Shown: positions 1 to 10,560 of the stretch, in pieces
Position numbering within the stretch: position 1 is the first letter of the stretch
How the letters are laid out: every line of letters starts with the position of its first letter
Assembly: GCA_024364735.1 (NCBI GenBank)
Contig: JAGFNQ010001614.1
Span: 745,756-809,755, forward strand
Direction: 5' to 3'
Origin: Boesenbergia rotunda
Taxonomy: Eukaryota; Streptophyta; Magnoliopsida; Zingiberales; Zingiberaceae
Length of the DNA stretch: 64,000 nucleotides
Notes under the pieces: model-generated
The model's input: only the letters and a program-made list of their open reading frames with translations
Told to the model about the DNA's origin: nothing
Databases searched by the model: none
Translations under genes and position numbers: made by a program

Positions 1-77
1 CAGTCAATTTAAACATCATAATTCAAGTTAAAGATCTCATAAGCTAGTTTAACAACAGTCAGAGAACGTTAGTAAAC

Positions 78-3000
78 CTTTGGCTTTGTTTTTTTTGAAG
101 GATCATACTCGGCATGAATCTCAAGGATAGTGTCATTATCCCCATATATTACTTCTGTGCACTTTATAGGGAATGCATATCTGCAATTTAAAATTCCTAT
201 CCATTTAGCAAGAGTGCACAGTTCAAAATTTTATTTGCCTACAATATAACTTTCCTGAGGAGGACAGATTTGCCAGGTGCAAGCCCATAGTAATCTTTTG
301 AATCCTTGAGACGAAAATCTGATTGCTCTATATAAATGATGTTTGTAAAGGGAACCTGTTATGAGAGCATCCACTTTAAATGGGTTCTTGAAGAATGGCA
401 AATATGAAGGGAAAGCATAATAATGCAAAGTCAAACTGGGACCAATATGAATTTCAAAGTAAATTAATTAATGTGTGGTGCTGACCGTCTTCAGAAACAC
501 ACCCAGGATAATGCTATACCTTGTAGTATGAAGAAGAATCGTCTGATGGAGCTTCAGGCCACATCTTTGCATCAAGATCTATAATTGAACTAGCATCAAG
601 ATTTGTGATAACCACCTGCGGTAAAGATTCCAACCTAAGAACAACACTATGGCATACAAAAAAAAATTCTGGAAATGGAACTGACAAACCTTTAGAGGAT
701 GTAAAATCACCATAGTCCTTGGTGCAGTTTTGTTGAGTTCTTCTCTAATGTCGTGTTCAAGGCGATCAACACGTATCATACTATTATCACTGTATAGTAA
801 GGTTTAGAGAGAAACTACAGGTCAGAAAACAAATAGTTTGTGAGCCACAATTTTCCTAGAATTTGCTAGGCCATCAAAAACTAAACTTTTAGTTGATTAT
901 CATGGAAATATAAGCTAAAGTTGCAACATTCTTAGTAAAAAAACTCAGTAGCTGACAATTGTCTCAACTGACATTTACTTATAGTTGCTTTGTTAGAAGG
1001 TCAGATGCAAAAATACAAGACCAACAACATACAGCTGCAAATGATGCTATGCTCAGTTGATAAAACTTGAAATGCAGTTACATCAAAGGGGATCAAGTTT
1101 TCAGTTAACAATCTGACAACCTATGCTCGAAGGGATAAAACTATCACAAAAGGTGGAATAGCAACAACTATGAATGGAGTTTGATTGTATCAAATAAATC
1201 AGAATAGACAAGTAAATGGATAGAATTAACAGGATAAATTACTTATTAGTATGTACATTCAATTATACAGATGCATAGTGCATGATAACATGCAAACATT
1301 AAAATGCAAAATGCAGGGGGGATTTCAGGATCAGTCCAACCTAAGAAATGATTCCAGCAACTATGTGCATCAAGTTTGAAGTTAGAAATCACTATAATAT
1401 ACAAAGATTAAAGAAATTACGAGACAACTGCAACCTTTTATAACATACCAAATTCGTCCTTTGATACACATTATCTAACATGTAGAAAAAACAAAAAATC
1501 AATAAAAAGATTTATGTCTATATCAAAGTTGTCTCAGATTTAAAAATGGAGATAAACAACAACAACCAAACTAATATAGTAAAGAATCAAATATTTAAAC
1601 CTTCTAGTAATTCCAATTCCTCTGATAAAAGAGTTAATTGCTGTTGAAGAGACTCCTCGACGTCGCAACCCAGCTAGTGTCATTAGACGGGGATCATCCC
1701 ATCCATCTACCCACTTTTCTGTTACCAGTCGGTTTAACTGCAATAGGATGATTCCGTAGATGGGGAAATTAAAATTGATCATAAAATAGATCACATGTGC
1801 AAATCATCAATGCAGTAAAACAACATACCTTCCGTTTGGACATGACAGTATTTGAAATATTTAAACGTGAGTATTCCCATACGTATGGTTGGTAAAGGTC
1901 TAAAGCAAGCAGTAACCAGGAATATGACGGTCGGCGAATCTCAAACTCAAGTGTACAAAGCTACAAAAGAAGAGGAGAAGTTCAACATCAAAAGTAGTAA
2001 GATATTATAAAAAGGGTTTGCGACTGTAGGACATAGAATAAAACTAGCTTAAAGAATACAACTTCACTACTTAGACCAGACATCAATGGTTACTCTTTTA
2101 ATTTTTTGTACATAATTTAATAATATTCCCAACCTACTGAGACACTTGGAAAACAATAATAAAAAGAAACAGTGAAAAATCCACATGGAATAAACTGGCG
2201 CAATAGAGTACCAATCCCATAGACAAATGAATTTATCAAAAATAAGCCAATGAGGAAAAAGACAAATGAATTTATCAGAAATAAAGCCAATGAGGAAAAA
2301 GACAAATAAATTTACCAGAAATAGAGCCAATGAGGAAGGCTACTTACTTGGAACTTAAAAAAGGATAAATGTTTAATACAAACAGATAAGCTATGACAAG
2401 TTAAATATCCAGTATTTGAAATTAAAAATGACCTCTGTACATATTTATTCACATAATCTGTAAAAACAGGAAACTGGAAAAATCAACGAATGACAATCCA
2501 TTTATGAACTACTAATTACAGATCCAGTAAACCTTGTTGCAGGAAGTCTAAATAGATTGTAGGAGCACTTACTGAATGTGTAACATTTTCCAGTGAATCC
2601 ACTATGCAATGAGAATAATCGTAACTAGGATATATGCGCCACTTGTCACCTGCTTGAGGATGGTGAGCAAACTGTACAGAATTTGCAGAATACAAATCAG
2701 GTATTAAAACTCTCAATATATCAGTGTTTAAGAAAAAATATCGTACCTTAATACGGTATGCTATCAAATCATACATATTCTTGTTATCACTCTGCATATA
2801 TTGCTTCAGTCTGAGTGTAGCTTTGCCCTCCTCAATCAAGCCTCTTCTCATGTCTTCAAACAACTTCAATGATTCTGCAATAGGTTTATCCTTTCCATGG
2901 GTTGTTCATTTTTTTCTCTCTATAGTCCTTTACTTCTTCGGGGGTCTGGAGGGAAAAAGAGAGCAAACTATTGTACATATTTATCTACTCCCTCCATGAT

Positions 3001-3974
3001 CGATTGAACAAGAAATATTACACTCCTTCAGTAACAATATTATACTTCTACACTAACGAAATCAGCAATCTGCAGACATATTGAGGACTCCTACAAACAG
3101 AATTGCAACAAATACAGCATACCTGATGATCAACATATGCTCGGCCTCTGCGTATCAATTCCACTGCTAGATCATACAACTCTTGAAAGTAATCACTTGT
3201 GTGGGTAACCTAAAACAAATACTAGTAAGTTCATGCTGAGAAGCATAAGAACAGAAACTAAATACCAACCATGAAAGGCTGCCAACCCATCCATTGTACT
3301 ATTTCTTGGATATGGTCTATGTATTCTTTCTTTTCAGCTTCAGGATTTGTGTCATCAAACCTGGAAGGCACAGCCACAAACAAAACTACCATGGTGAGTT
3401 AAGGATCCATGCACATAAGATCTACATTTAATAGTAGAATAAACAATTCTGGGCACTATTCCAGTGCAGACCTCAATTTGTTCAATTACCACATACAAAT
3501 AATTAGTGTTATTTACAAACTGATCAAATTTTCACTTGCAAAGAAAATAAACAACATCCATACAGAATTGACAGTTTATACCTAGAAATTGATCAGAGCA
3601 ATAATTGTTACTTTAAATGCAGAAGCAGCAAAGCAAGGCCATATTTAACACCAAGTAGAAAATGGAGAAGAGAAATACTCTTCTCACCTCAAGTAACATG
3701 ATCCACCTCTTTCTTTTGCTAAACCAAAATCAATAAACATTGCCTGAAGATATAATACATAGATGAAAAGTTAACTACAATAGGACACCAAACAATACCC
3801 TAGTAAGCAAAATTGTTCTACCTTAGCATGACCGATATGTAGGTAACCATTAGGTTCAGGAGGGAAGCGAGTGAAAACCTTCCCACCAGTAAACTTAAGA
3901 TGTTTTTCCAGGTTCTCCTTCGTATTATGAGCTCTCCAGATATCTCCATTACTGAAAAATATCTCTGTGTGAAC
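78..3974 (-). pseudogene. captured glutaminyl-tRNA synthetase gene fragment with introns
   Basis: Minus-strand exons, read from homology plus GT/AG sites, are 3822-3974, 3688-3743, 3270-3360, 3123-3209, 2747-2945, 2573-2671, 1829-1960, 1601-1737, 690-789, 520-615, 255-355 and 78-180. They encode plant cytosolic GlnRS, the enzyme that charges tRNA-Gln, from just before the class I HIGH motif (PPEPNGYLHIGHAK) through the KMSKS-equivalent VMSKRK and VDGWDDPRL to the C-terminal anticodon-binding part (GDNDTILEIHAEYDP). The upstream N-terminal part of the enzyme is absent and the last exons lie outside the window. Exon 2747-2945 carries a one-base insertion near 2890 that shifts the frame into TAA. 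The exon ending at 255 is followed by GA instead of a GT donor. It is therefore not a working synthetase, although most exons and introns look well preserved. It lies inside a CACTA element, immediately downstream of a MAPKKK exon in the same orientation. Confidence 0.9.
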
Positions 3975-4214
3975 CTGAGATATTCCAAAACAAAATTAGC
4001 TTCTGAAGCAAAATGTGAAAGAAAGAAGTTAAGCTTTGTGGCAGCACTTTCAACTTCCACCGAAAGTACTGTTGAAACTTGAGTTGTTATCTACTATGAT
4101 AAAAAAGGGAAAAACTCACTATGATCTGAAAAAAGCCCACTATCAGGAAAAATGACCAGAGGAATTCAAAGAGAAATCCAAGCCCAGAAGATACACGAGA
4201 AAAAAAAGCTTCAC

Positions 4215-4520
4215 TTGCTTCACGGCAAGCAACTCGCCGGAATCGAGATTCATACCCATATAGACGTGGCCGAACGCACTACAGCCGATGAGTTCTCCCT
4301 TTCTCCACCGTATCGAGGCTGCGTTATCCTTCTCCTCAGGGGAAGGAGGCGGAGGGAGTCTGGGGGCAAACCCCCCGAACCCTAGCCCCAGTCCAATCCT
4401 CGACTTCCTAAGGCATGATCCGATCTTTTCCGCAATTCCTCCGACTCTTCCACCGGCGTCTCCATCAGGATTCGTGCGGAACACGAGAGATCGGCGAACA
4501 GATCCGAAGACGTCATGCAT
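4215..4520 (-). pseudogene. captured first exon of an NPK1/ANP-type MAPKKK
   Basis: The minus-strand frame starts MHDVFGSVRRSLVF and runs through a proline-rich linker to IRWRKGELIG, then VYMGMNLDSGELLAVKQ, the N-terminus and start of the kinase domain of NPK1/ANP1-like MAP kinase kinase kinases (cytokinesis and stress signalling). An ATG at 4518-4520 gives the usual family start; an upstream in-frame ATG at 4580 is possible. The glycine-rich loop reads IGCSAFG where the family normally has GxGxFG, so one conserved glycine is serine. The exon ends after codon CAA with a GTGAAG donor at 4214. Everything after beta-strand 3 is missing: no catalytic loop, no DFG. About 240 bp further is the first GlnRS acceptor. 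It is a captured fragment, possibly supplying promoter and start codon to a chimeric transcript. Confidence 0.85.
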
Positions 4521-4884
4521 CGTCGTCTTCTGCCGCGGCTGCTCCCGTGCGTCACTCCACCTGGATGCTTCCGACTGCAATCTGAGGGCGTGGAAGTGAG
4601 CAAGCGATCATAGAAGAGATAACCGACGAGCCGCTGGGTTCAGTTTCCACTCGATGAACGAAGAGTTCGTGGAGGATACTTCTTGGTGGTGAGCTAGGAG
4701 AAGATGTATGTTCACCAGATCGTACACAATGTCGATTTCGTGGAGAGGAGAGGATGAGGGAGGTGGCAATGAGGGAGGTGGACGGAGGTGGAGGGAGATA
4801 TTTCGTGGAGAAAAGAAGCGCGGAGAGTTTTTTCGCGAGCCGCCGAGGTTTGGCAATGAGCGAGGGATGTGTTTTTTATTTTAG

Positions 4885-5111
4885 CGGGAAATACGACAAC
4901 GCTTTTAAAAAACGCTTTTGTAACAGCGTTGTCTTTCATCCGAAACCACAACACTAAGCACATCGCATCATTATAAAACGTTGTCGTTATTAAAAAGTAA
5001 AACACATAGACAACGCTTTTCACTAAAAACGTTGTAAAACAAAAAAAGACAACGCTTTTTTTAAAAAACGTTGTCGATTGAGCGTTGTTGATTGCAAAAT
5101 TTCTTGTAGTG
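4885..5111. repeat. CACTA terminal inverted repeat and subterminal repeat cluster
   Basis: The terminal 12 bp on the minus strand are CACTACAAGAAA. Inward lie at least seven direct and inverted copies of a GACAACGCTTTT / AACGTTGTC word. Family knowledge says such arrays bind the CACTA transposase (TnpA-type). The sequence abuts the MAPKKK exon's upstream region. Confidence 0.85.
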
Positions 5112-5321
5112 AATTATTATAAAATTTTTAGAAACTAGGATATTTCAAAAGTTTGCGAAATTTCATGAGGATTTCCAAACTTAGAAATTCCTAAATCTAA
5201 AATTTATTATAATTGGAAAGTTTCCATAAATGAAAATTTTTTTCCAAAATTGAGATTATGACAAAGTTTTCCACAAAACAATTATATGATTATGTCGAAC
5301 ACTAACCGGCTATGATACCAC
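5112..5321 (-). mobile_element. Angela-like copia 5' leader fragment with primer binding site
   Basis: This 210-bp AT-rich stretch with TTTCCA/TGGAAA words matches the leader of the Angela-like element at about 41350-41553. At its right end it has TATGATACCA, a slightly changed copy of the minus-strand tRNA-Met-type primer binding site (CTCTGATACCA at 41542-41552), followed one base later by an LTR. It is the start of a minus-strand element whose remainder is cut off by the CACTA insertion at 5111. Confidence 0.8.
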
Positions 5322-7611
5322 TGTTGGGACCGAGTGCATGTCGACAAGGATACGGGTTCGTAAAATTCAAAATTTTTACGTGCAGCGGAAGAATTAGCAT
5401 AAAATAATTTTCTAAATTATTTTAACCACGTATCTAGCATGCAACCTTATGGTGTATTGACATAATCATAAAATAAAACATTACGGAAAAGTAAACTAAT
5501 TTACTTTATACCTCTCGTAAGTCGGAAAAAGGATGAGATCCAACCGTAGCGTCCCTTGGAAGCTCCGCCTCTATTCGCGTCCACGCCGAGTTCTCTTCGG
5601 GATGACTTCGCAAAGTCACGAGTTTTGTACCGACTAGAACTACTAGATTCTCGGAAGGCACAACTAAAAGAACAAGAGAAATTAATGGAAACGTACCACC
5701 AAGAAACGGAATCGAAATTCCGGTAAGAGAGGAGTTGCTATTCGCTTCTTCTTCTTCTTCTTGGCTTCTCCTTAGTGTTCTTGGTCCACGGCAACCCTAG
5801 GGTGCGCCGGCCCTAGGGTGGGAAAGGGAGGCGCCGGCCCTAAAGCACAAGGAGGGCGCCGGCCCTAATGTGAAGGAGAAGAAGAGGAAAAGAGAATAAG
5901 AGAGAGAGAGGGAGAGAATAATTAATCTCTATCAATTATTCATTCGAAATTAAAGGCTTCCTTTTGGTTCCTTATATAGTTGCTTCTCCCTTGCCAAGTC
6001 TCCCTCTTAACGGAATTTTTCATAACAAATTTATCCTATAAATTCTTTTATGAATTATTCCGTTTAAACCAAGTTTTATTATAACTAATTTATAATAAAA
6101 CAATTACTTCTCTCTTTTAATTATGGAATAAAATTTGTATAAAAATTTTCTTATTATGGATAAATCAATTCATAATTGATTTTATAAATTAAAATAAAAC
6201 CAATTCATGGTTCATTTTAATTTTCATAAAAAGAATAAATTTCTACAAATTTATTTACAAATCTCTTTATATAAATTTCTTTATATATCAATTTATTTAT
6301 CCATAATTTATAAAATAAATCGCGCTAGATTTATTTTATTAATTAAACCAATTAAATTGGTTTATCCCCCTTTCATTGGCCGGCCAAACCAAGAGGGTGG
6401 GCACCCTTTTTGGTCGGCCAAAACAACCCGAACCGATCGCGAATTAAACTCATTTAATTCGCCCAATAAGCCTTCAAAAGACTTAGACATTTTAAGTTTC
6501 CGTTGCGCCTCTGATCAACTCAGATTCGACTTATTTCTCTTGATCGAAAAATCCAATTTTCAACTCGTTTTAAATACCTCGGATTACTCGTAGTGCGTGT
6601 GACTAAATAGGCTTTCGATTTATGTTGGCCGTCTATAATCAACAAATTATAGAACGATCATGAGTGGCACCTAGTAGTACATCATGACCCCCAATTAATC
6701 GAAAGATCAACGGTTTGACCTCAGAAGAAATTATTCTGAAACCCTTCAGCAGCTCTAATGAATCGTGCCCCATTCCCTTCACTACCTTATACCCACTTGG
6801 TTCAGGACATGGTCTGTTTGTGTCAGTCCCCACTAGACTGACTACGTCACATCTAGCCCAAGTAGTGTCTTTCTCGTCCTTTGGATTTCTAATTACTCTC
6901 ATGTATTTTTAGAGACTCGCACTCTAAACATGATTCACTCTGGCCAGAGGTTTTTGAGTAACAATCCGACGATAGGCCTGGGTATACATCTCCTCGCAAG
7001 GAGTGGTGAATCCTTTGTAGGTTGTTCAAACATCTTCGGGCACTTTGGCTTATACCCAATCATCCTGGGTCCACACCTCCTTGGAGATGTTTGCTTAAGA
7101 TGTTAAAGTATAAGTCTCCATGACCAAGATGACTTGAACACCGCAAGTCAAAGGAACATCGCACTTAAGCTGCAGTAAGAATTTCATTGACATATCTACA
7201 TGTAGATTCCCATATGAAGTCTTACAGCTAGTCACTCCAATGAACTAGTTCCCTTAACTAGCATCAATGTTTATCTCCGGACATCCCAATGTCACCAGCC
7301 AGTGAGAATCAGCTGATTAGAGAATAACCCATGCTAGTCTCAACAGAATTGATAGTATCCGTTTTTATCAATTCATCGACTAGGGATAATTTCAATACTT
7401 CACAATTGCACATTAGAGATAATCACTAGTTGTGATCCCATCACAAATTCTCTTATGCTGTGAGTTATATTACGGACATTCAGTAGATGAGTTTAAGATC
7501 CTAATCAAATACACAAAATATGTATACTCAAATAGTGAATTATTATTTATTAATATAAATGTTTACATCATAAGGCGATTGCCTTAGGACACTTCTCTCA
7601 TATCACTAACA
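5322..7611 (-). repeat. Angela-like copia LTR (2290 bp) shared by two internal regions
   Basis: On the plus strand it begins TGTTGGGACC and ends ATCACTAACA, the same ends as the LTRs at 35115-36508 and 41554-43759. A primer-binding-site remnant lies directly left and a polypurine tract complement (AACTCCCACTTGGCC) directly right. It therefore closes one element on the left as 5' LTR and a different one on the right as 3' LTR. It holds (CTT)n and (AG)n microsatellites at about 5745-5760 and 5890-5925, and GGCGCCGGCCCTA-type repeats at about 5795-5870. A 70-codon frame that is open in related LTRs is broken here by a one-base deletion near 7411. Confidence 0.85.
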
Positions 7612-7625
7612 AACTCCCACTTGGC
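7612..7625 (-). other. polypurine tract of Angela-like element
   Basis: On the minus strand the sequence reads GCCAAGTGGGAGTT and abuts the LTR end TGTTAGTGAT. It directly follows the pol stop codon, as in the second copy at 36509-36525. It would prime plus-strand cDNA synthesis. Confidence 0.75.
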
Positions 7626-10547
7626 CTAATGCCAATCGCTACGGTATCCAATACCACATGCTCTAACATGTCCCTCAAACTTGCTTTGAGGCAAGGCCTT
7701 AGTTAAAGGATCCGCTATATTCCTTTCAGTGGGAACCCTCTCAATTTGTATGTCATTCCTACTTATAATCTCTCTGATCAGATGATAGCGTCGAAGCACG
7801 TGTTTGGATCGCTGATGAGACCTTGGTTCCTTCGCTTGTGCAATAGCTCCATTGTTGTCGCAGTAAACCGGCACTGCTTCATCAATGGTTGGAACCACGC
7901 CAAGTTCTGAGACAAACTTCTTGATCCAAACTGCTTCCTTTGCTGCTTCCGAAGCTGCGATATATTCTACTTCCGTGGTAGAATCCGCTACGGTGTCTTG
8001 TTTGGAACTTTTCCAACTTACTGCGCCTCCATTCAAAGTAAATACGTATCCAGACTGCGATTTGGAGTCATCCTTATCTGTCTGGAAACTGGCATCTGTA
8101 TACCCACGTATTACCATATCTCCTTCTCCATATATTAGGAACACATCCTTAGTTCTTCTTAAGTACTTAAGGATTGTCTTACAGCCGCCCAATGATCCAT
8201 TCCTGGATCCGACTGGTATCTGCTTGTGACGCTCAAAGCATACGATACATCGGGCCTTGTACATAACATAGCATACATGATAGATCCTATTGCGGATGCA
8301 TAGGGAATCTTATTCATGCAAATCCTCTCGTCTTCTGTGCGCGGACACATAGACTTTGAAAGGTTGATCCCATGCCTGATGGGAAGGTAACCTTTCTTGG
8401 ATTCCGACATGCTAAACCTTTTTAGCACTCGGTCTATATATGTAGACTGCGAAAGACCAAGCAACCGTTTTGATCTATCTCTATAGATTCTAATCCCAGG
8501 ATATAGGTTGCTTCTCCCAAGTCTTTCATGGAGAAAGTTTTGGACAACTAAATTTTAACTGATTGTAAGACTGATATATCGTTTCCTATAAGCAAGATGT
8601 CATCGACATATAATACTAGGAATACGACTGCACTCCCACTAACCTTCTTGTACACACAAGGTTCGTCAGGATTTTGTGAGAAATCAAACTCTTTGATTGT
8701 CTCATCAAAACGGATGTTCCAGCTCTTTGATGCTTGCTTCAGTCCATATATGGATCGTCGAAGCTTGCATACTTTGGTTTTATCAACCGATGTGAAACCT
8801 TCAGGTTGTATCATGTATACATCCTCAAGCAGGTTTCCATTAAGGAAAGCTGTTTTCACATCCATTTGCATATCTCATAATCATAATGAGCTGCTATGGC
8901 TAGGAGCATCCGAATGGATTTAAGCATAGCTACTGGCGAATAGGTTTCGTCATAATCAATTCCTTGTTTCTGACGATATCCTTTTGCCACTAATCTAGCT
9001 TTAAAGGTAACTACATTACCTTCCATGTCGGTTTTCTTCTTGAAAACCCACTTGCACCCTATGGGCTTAATCCCTTCGGGTGGGTTAACCAAGTCCCATA
9101 CTTGATTTTCGTACATGGAATCCATTTCCGACTTCATGGCCTCAAGCCATTTGTCCCTTTCTGAACTTTTCAGGACATCTTCATAACTGATAGGTTCATC
9201 ATCGCTTATGAGTAACACGTCGTTCGATTCACTTACGAGAAATCCGTATCTCTCTGGAATATTGCGTGCCCTATCAGACCTACGAAGAGGTGGTGTCGTT
9301 TTAGGTTCAACTGATAGCTCATCATTATGAGGTATTGGTTGTGGGTCTAGACTAGGTGTCTCTGTAATGTCTATTGGAGTTTCTTGAACTTCATCAAGTT
9401 CAATGCCACTCCCACTATTTTCTTGTAAAAGAAATTCTTTTTCCAGAAATACAGCATGCCTTGAAACAGACACCTTTTGCTCCAAGGGATGATAGAATTG
9501 GTAACCCTTCGTTTCCTTAGGGTACCCAATAAATAGACATTTATCAGACTTAGCATCCAATTTGTCTGATATAGTCCGCTTCACATAAGCAGGACAACCC
9601 CATATCTTAAGGTGAGTTAAGTGGGGTTTCTTACTATTCCATGTCTCATATGGAGTAGTAGAGACTACCTTGGTCGGGACTCTGTTTAGCAAGTAAACAG
9701 CTGTCTTAAGTGCATAGCCCCAAAAGGATTTTGGAAGAGTTGCATGATTCATCATCGACCTAACCATGTCCATCAAGGTTCGGTTGCGCCTCTCAGATAC
9801 ACCATTATGCTGTGGTGTATACGGCGGAGTCCATTGAGACAATATCCCGTTGTCCCTAAGATAATCTTGAAACTCTTGACTTAAGTATTCACCACCCCGA
9901 TCGGATCGAAGTATCTTAATACTTTTGCCAAGCTGTTTCTCTACTTCATTTCTGAACTCTTTGAATTTCTCAAAGGCTTCAGATTTGTGTTTCATCAAGA
10001 ACACATACCCGAATCGTGAGTGATCATCGATAAAGGTGATGAAGTAGCTATAGCCTCCTTGTGCAAGAGTTGACATTGGTCCACATACATCAGTATGTAT
10101 CAGACCAAGCAATTCTTCCACTGGATTACCTTTTCCGGAGAAGGGTAATTTGGTCATCTTGCCTTTTAAGCATGATTCGCATGTATCAAATGAACCGGGT
10201 TCAAATGATTCCAGAATTTCCACATCGGTGTAATTCGGTCATGCGTTTCTTACTTACATGGCCAAGACGGCAATGCCAAGTGTAGGAGTCTATTCGATTA
10301 TCAATTCGAGCACGTTTGTTGCTAATTTCGATATTGAAAACGTCACTGGATAAATCTAACGTGTAGATGCCATTGCACAAAGTTCCATTCCCATAAAGAA
10401 CGCCATTTAAAGTTATGTAACAACAATTGTTACTAAAAGTTAAATGATAACCTTTTTCATTCAAACATGAAATAGATACAATGTTCTTTATTAACGAAGG
10501 AACGAAATAACAATTATCCAATTCTAAGACACGTCCAGTGGGAAGCT
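7626..10547 (-). pseudogene. Angela-like Ty1-copia pol (pre-integrase to RNase H), 5'-truncated and frameshifted
   Basis: Reading leftwards from 10521, the fragments encode a GAG-pre-integrase segment (WHCRLGHVSKKRMTEL), integrase with DDHSRFGYVF and LRSDRGGEY at about 10200-9800, the linker and start of reverse transcriptase (WVFKKKTDMEGN, near 9000), RT with MDVKTAFLNG and the catalytic YVDDIL (about 8870-8590), and RNase H with YCDNNGAIA, ending at 7626. A one-base loss near 8870 separates two RT pieces; further frame breaks lie near 8548, 8470 and 8240. Gag, protease and the 5' end are missing because homology stops at 10547, where an Athila-like element starts. The integrase and LTR style place it in the Angela/BARE group. 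It is not functional. Confidence 0.9.
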
Positions 10548-10560
10548 AAAGGGGAATGAA

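Larger units (their letters stand above)
1..5111 (-). mobile_element. Pack-CACTA DNA transposon, right part (left end outside window)
   Basis: The right terminus ends at 5111 and reads on the minus strand CACTACAAGAAATTTTGC, the classic plant CACTA (En/Spm) terminal inverted repeat. The next 220 bp inward (about 4885-5090) are packed with short copies of GACAACGCTTTT and its inverse AACGTTGTC, as expected of CACTA subterminal repeats. Outside the end, 5112 onward matches internal Angela-like copia sequence that is uninterrupted near 41350, so the boundary is supported by an empty-site-like comparison. No transposase is seen; the interior is a captured MAPKKK exon and a captured GlnRS gene segment. 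The left terminal repeat was not found and should lie beyond position 1. A 3-bp target duplication would be AAT (5112-5114) if the other end confirms it. Confidence 0.85.

Noticed and set aside
78..3974. A functional host glutaminyl-tRNA synthetase gene
   Set aside because: The N-terminal part is replaced by a MAPKKK exon and a CACTA end, one exon has a frameshift and one splice donor is GA.
4152..4603. Plus-strand and second minus-strand ORFs over the MAPKKK exon
   Set aside because: They overlap a frame with clear kinase homology and show no domain; they reflect the high GC of that exon.
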